Shown: piece by piece, positions 61,582 to 64,000 of the stretch
Layout of the letters: each line of letters begins with the position of its first letter
How positions within the stretch are numbered: the first letter of the stretch is position 1
From: Sphingobium sp. AP50
Lineage (GTDB): Bacteria; Pseudomonadota; Alphaproteobacteria; Sphingomonadales; Sphingomonadaceae
Length of the DNA stretch: 64,000 nucleotides
NCBI RefSeq assembly: GCF_900109095.1
Contig: NZ_FNYZ01000004.1
Coordinates: 222,270-286,269, forward strand
Direction of reading: 5' to 3'
The notes under the pieces: generated by a model
What the model was told of the DNA's origin: nothing
Databases searched by the model: none
Seen by the model: only the letters and a program-made list of their open reading frames with translations
Program-made: the position numbers and the translations under genes

Positions 61582-63738
61582 TCAATAAGCGAAGCGAGCG
61601 CTGATCAGCACCGTCGCCGGATCGGCATAATTTTTATAATAGACCCCGGTCGATGGAACATAGGCCGAACTGACCGGCTTGTTAGCGTTCAATATATTCT
61701 TGCCGGTCAGCGCCAGCTGGAACCGGTCGTCCGGCAATATCCATGTGACCGACCCGTTGACGAAGGTCTGGCCGGGCACCCGGTCCTGCGGCCGGGCCAG
61801 CGCGTTGGAATAGAAGCTGCTCTGATATTGGGCATTGGCCGACAGCCGGACATGACTGCCGCTCGCACCCAACTGCAGGTCATAGGTAGCACCACCCGAC
61901 AGCGAATATTTGGGCGCGTTGGTCAGCGGATTGCCATCGGCATCCACGCCATTGCCGCCCGCGCCCTTATAATCGTCATAGACCGCCTTCAGATAGCCGC
62001 CCGACGCCTGCACGCTGAACCTGTCGCTCAGCCGCAGGTCATTTTCCAGCTCCACGCCCCAGCTATGCGCCTTGCCGGCATTGCCGCGCCGGCTGCCGAC
62101 ATAGGCCGGGTCGTAGAAAGACACCTGCAAATCCGTATAATCATTATAGAATACCGCCAGATTGCTGCGCAGCGCCCGCCCGAACAAAGTGGCTTTCAGC
62201 CCACCTTCATAGGTGCTCACCTTCTCCGGATTGAACGGCAGCGTCGCCAGATCGAGCCGGGTCGCCCGATTGTCGAACCCGCCGGATTTGAAGCCGCGCG
62301 ACCAGGTCAGATAATTGAGCAGATTGGGCGTCCATTGCGCCTGCACGGAGACCTTGGGCGTCAGCGCCTTCCACGTCTTTTCCGCTTCCCCGGCGATGGA
62401 TTGCGACACGACATTGCGGTCGTCATCGATCACCTTGTTGTCGAACACGAACCGCTTCTTTTCGATCGTGCCGCGAATACCGGCGGTCAGGCTGAAGATA
62501 TCATTCGCCTTCCACGTGCCCTCGCCGAACACGGCATAGGCATCGGTATAAGTGATATTATGCGCGCGCAGCTTGTTCACCGCCGCCGTGGCGGAGGTGC
62601 CGGTGCGGCTGAATCCATCGCGCTCCACGAAGAAGCGTTCATGCAGATAGAATAGCCCGCTGGTGAAACTCACATCGCCCAGTTCGCCGTTCAGCTGCAC
62701 CTCCTGGCTGATGAACTTGTCATTATAATGGATCAGATTCTTCTGGATCAGCGCCGCTTCCCCGTCATTCTCATAATAGACGGGGTTGAGGTTGAAGCCG
62801 CCCGCCGCCGTGATCGACTTGATCGAAAGCTGTGGCGACAGGGTATAGATCAGGCGCAATGACCCGTTCAGCGCATTGAGATGCTGGAGCGGCTCGACTT
62901 CCGAATAGGATCGGCGGCGGCTGAATGTCCCGCCCGGTTGATTGACCGGAATATAGGAGCGGCTGTCGCTGCGGTCGCGGATCACATTGACCGTCAGTTG
63001 CGCGTCCAGATTATCGATCCCGGTGAAGCGCAGTTTGCCGCGCCATCCGTCCAGATCGATGCGGTTCACATCATGGCCCAGCGTCGGATTATAGGTCACG
63101 CCGTCGCGCGTCCGGTGGATATAGGAGACGCTGGCCGACAGCACATCCTTGATAATCGGTCCGCTCACCAGCGCGCGGACCTGCACATCATTATAGCTGC
63201 CATAGCCCGCCTCGGCGGTGACATGCGTCGTATCGTCAGGATCGCGGGTGATCAGGCGCAGCGCACCCGCGCTGCTGTTGCGGCCATAAAGCGTGCCCTG
63301 CGGCCCACGCAGCAATTCGACCCGCTCCAGATCGACAAATTCGCTCATCGACCCGATCTGCCGGGGCACATAGACGTCATCGACATAGACGGCCAGCACC
63401 GGCTCCTGAATCGGATCGCTTTCCCCCACGCCGCGCAGCGAGAAGGTCTGGGTGGTGTGGCTGATCGACGTGCGCGCCACGAACAGATTGGGCACCTGCC
63501 CCGCCAGATCGCGCACGCTCGTTATATTGCGCTGTTCCAGCAATTCGGGCGTGAAGGCGGAAATGGCGATCGCGGTTTTCTGAAGATCGGTCGCCCGGCG
63601 CTCCGCCGTAACGATGATCTCGCCGCCACCGGCATCGGCATCATCGGGCAAGCTGGTTTGCGCCTGCGCTGACTGAACAAGCACCAGAGCCAGTGCGAAG
63701 GAGGTAACATGCAGCGGCAATTTATAAGACACTATCAT
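61582..63738 (-). CDS. TonB-dependent receptor
   Basis: 718 residues starting at the ATG at 63738, just before the signal peptide (SYKLPLHVTSFALALVLVQSAQAQ); a TTG at 63753 would add five residues. TonB-box-like GEIIVTAERRATDLQKTAIAIS, plug VRDLAGQVPNLFVARTSI, SLRGVGESDPIQEPVLAVYVDDVYVPRQIG, LLRGPQGTLYGRNSSAGALRLIT, and a barrel ending LISARFAY. The plug group is that of general sphingomonad receptors (many for aromatics or small glycans), not the oligosaccharide type of 3161. Its place by the GH28/GH2 genes suggests a related substrate. Confidence 0.9.
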   Translation of the reverse strand: MIVSYKLPLHVTSFALALVLVQSAQAQTSLPDDADAGGGEIIVTAERRATDLQKTAIAISAFTPELLEQRNITSVRDLAGQVPNLFVARTSISHTTQTFSLRGVGESDPIQEPVLAVYVDDVYVPRQIGSMSEFVDLERVELLRGPQGTLYGRNSSAGALRLITRDPDDTTHVTAEAGYGSYNDVQVRALVSGPIIKDVLSASVSYIHRTRDGVTYNPTLGHDVNRIDLDGWRGKLRFTGIDNLDAQLTVNVIRDRSDSRSYIPVNQPGGTFSRRRSYSEVEPLQHLNALNGSLRLIYTLSPQLSIKSITAAGGFNLNPVYYENDGEAALIQKNLIHYNDKFISQEVQLNGELGDVSFTSGLFYLHERFFVERDGFSRTGTSATAAVNKLRAHNITYTDAYAVFGEGTWKANDIFSLTAGIRGTIEKKRFVFDNKVIDDDRNVVSQSIAGEAEKTWKALTPKVSVQAQWTPNLLNYLTWSRGFKSGGFDNRATRLDLATLPFNPEKVSTYEGGLKATLFGRALRSNLAVFYNDYTDLQVSFYDPAYVGSRRGNAGKAHSWGVELENDLRLSDRFSVQASGGYLKAVYDDYKGAGGNGVDADGNPLTNAPKYSLSGGATYDLQLGASGSHVRLSANAQYQSSFYSNALARPQDRVPGQTFVNGSVTWILPDDRFQLALTGKNILNANKPVSSAYVPSTGVYYKNYADPATVLISARFAY

Positions 63739-63960
63739 CGATCTTTTCTTCAAAAGCGCCGCCCCCGCGGCTTTCGATAATGTCTACTAATTTTATAGAT
63801 AATATCCGCAATCAAGTTATCGTCGCGATCGATGAGCAGTGCTGAAGCTGTACTGCGTGTGCAGTGGGAAGCGCCGAGACACTGGAGCAACACGCCTTAA
63901 ACGATCCGTTCGTCCTTGCATGATGATTGGGTGATCAAAACCTATGTGAGGTGTTGATTG
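63739..63960. other. Upstream region of the third TonB receptor
   Basis: An AT-rich stretch at about 63780-63815 (TCTACTAATTTTATAGATA) contains partial dyad symmetry and likely the receptor promoter, but does not match the operator-like sites found elsewhere. No gene is seen in the remaining sequence. Confidence 0.35.
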
Positions 63961-63992
63961 CGTGCAGATGGGGTCATGACCCCATCTGCACG
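63961..63992. repeat. Perfect 32-bp palindrome near the window end
   Basis: CGTGCAGATGGGGTCA is followed without spacer by its exact reverse complement, centred on TCATGA. It has no loop and no T-run, so it is not a terminator by itself. It could be two abutting mobile-element ends, a recombination site, or a large operator. Confidence 0.8.
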
Positions 63993-64000
63993 GAGCATTC

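Noticed and set aside
1..64000. CRISPR arrays, tRNA or rRNA genes, integrases, transposases
   Set aside because: No regularly spaced repeats, cloverleaf-like genes or such proteins were recognised on either strand.

Overview
The window is high-GC, gene-dense alphaproteobacterial DNA, most likely from a sphingomonad (Sphingobium, Sphingomonas or Novosphingobium type). The pointers are three large TonB-dependent receptors (one of the Xanthomonas/Caulobacter oligosaccharide type), AmpG/MurQ/GntR amino-sugar genes, non-phosphorylating deoxy-sugar catabolism, and REP-like inverted repeats. No rRNA, tRNA, CRISPR array, integrase or transposase was seen.

Layout. (1) 0-7.4 kb: a FadR-type GntR regulator (cut by the window start), an enolase-superfamily sugar-acid enzyme, an MFS carrier, a TonB receptor and a secreted DUF1593 (Sde182-like) protein. 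(2) 7.3-16.4 kb: a divergent amino-sugar/peptidoglycan-salvage locus. On the minus strand are SIS deaminase, nagA, D-lactate dehydrogenase and a BadF-type kinase, joined by 4-bp overlaps. On the plus strand are murQ, a GntR/HutC regulator, an AmpG-like permease and a serine hydrolase. (3) 16.4-25.7 kb: an AT-rich orphan ORF, a ParE/ParD-type toxin-antitoxin pair, a PBP4-type D,D-carboxypeptidase, a penicillin-acylase-family amidase, a second TonB receptor, a small secreted protein and several inverted repeats. (4) 25.7-33 kb: N-acyl-D-amino-acid deacylase, LysR, DgcN, DgcA-like epimerase, a dicarboxylate/glutamate symporter and an M20 deacylase, which looks like a D-glutamate utilisation block. 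(5) 33-35.7 kb: a secreted GH2 enzyme under a LacI-type operator. (6) 35.9-42.8 kb: a tripartite RND efflux operon and a divergent LysR. (7) 42.9-46.6 kb: sulfate activation (cysD, fused cysNC, cysQ). (8) 46.7-63.7 kb: LuxR-type regulator, then an L-fucose-type oxidative pathway (AKR and lactonase divergent from hydrolase and SDR), a beta-helix enzyme (GH141-like), GH78 alpha-L-rhamnosidase, GH2, GH28, a PAP2-type phosphatase and a third TonB receptor.

How it fits together. Parts 1 and 8 share a recurring operator-like sequence (around 600, 3090, 49710, 50655 and 60420), so the FadR-type regulator at the window start is a good candidate for control of a dispersed regulon for a fucose/rhamnose-containing plant polysaccharide, possibly pectic. 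Parts 2-4 make sense as salvage of cell-wall material. AmpG would import muropeptides. MurQ, NagA and the SIS deaminase would process the amino sugars, and the co-transcribed D-lactate dehydrogenase would oxidise the D-lactate that MurQ releases. The DgcN/DgcA block would handle D-glutamate. These assignments rest on reading motifs and gene order; no database search was possible.
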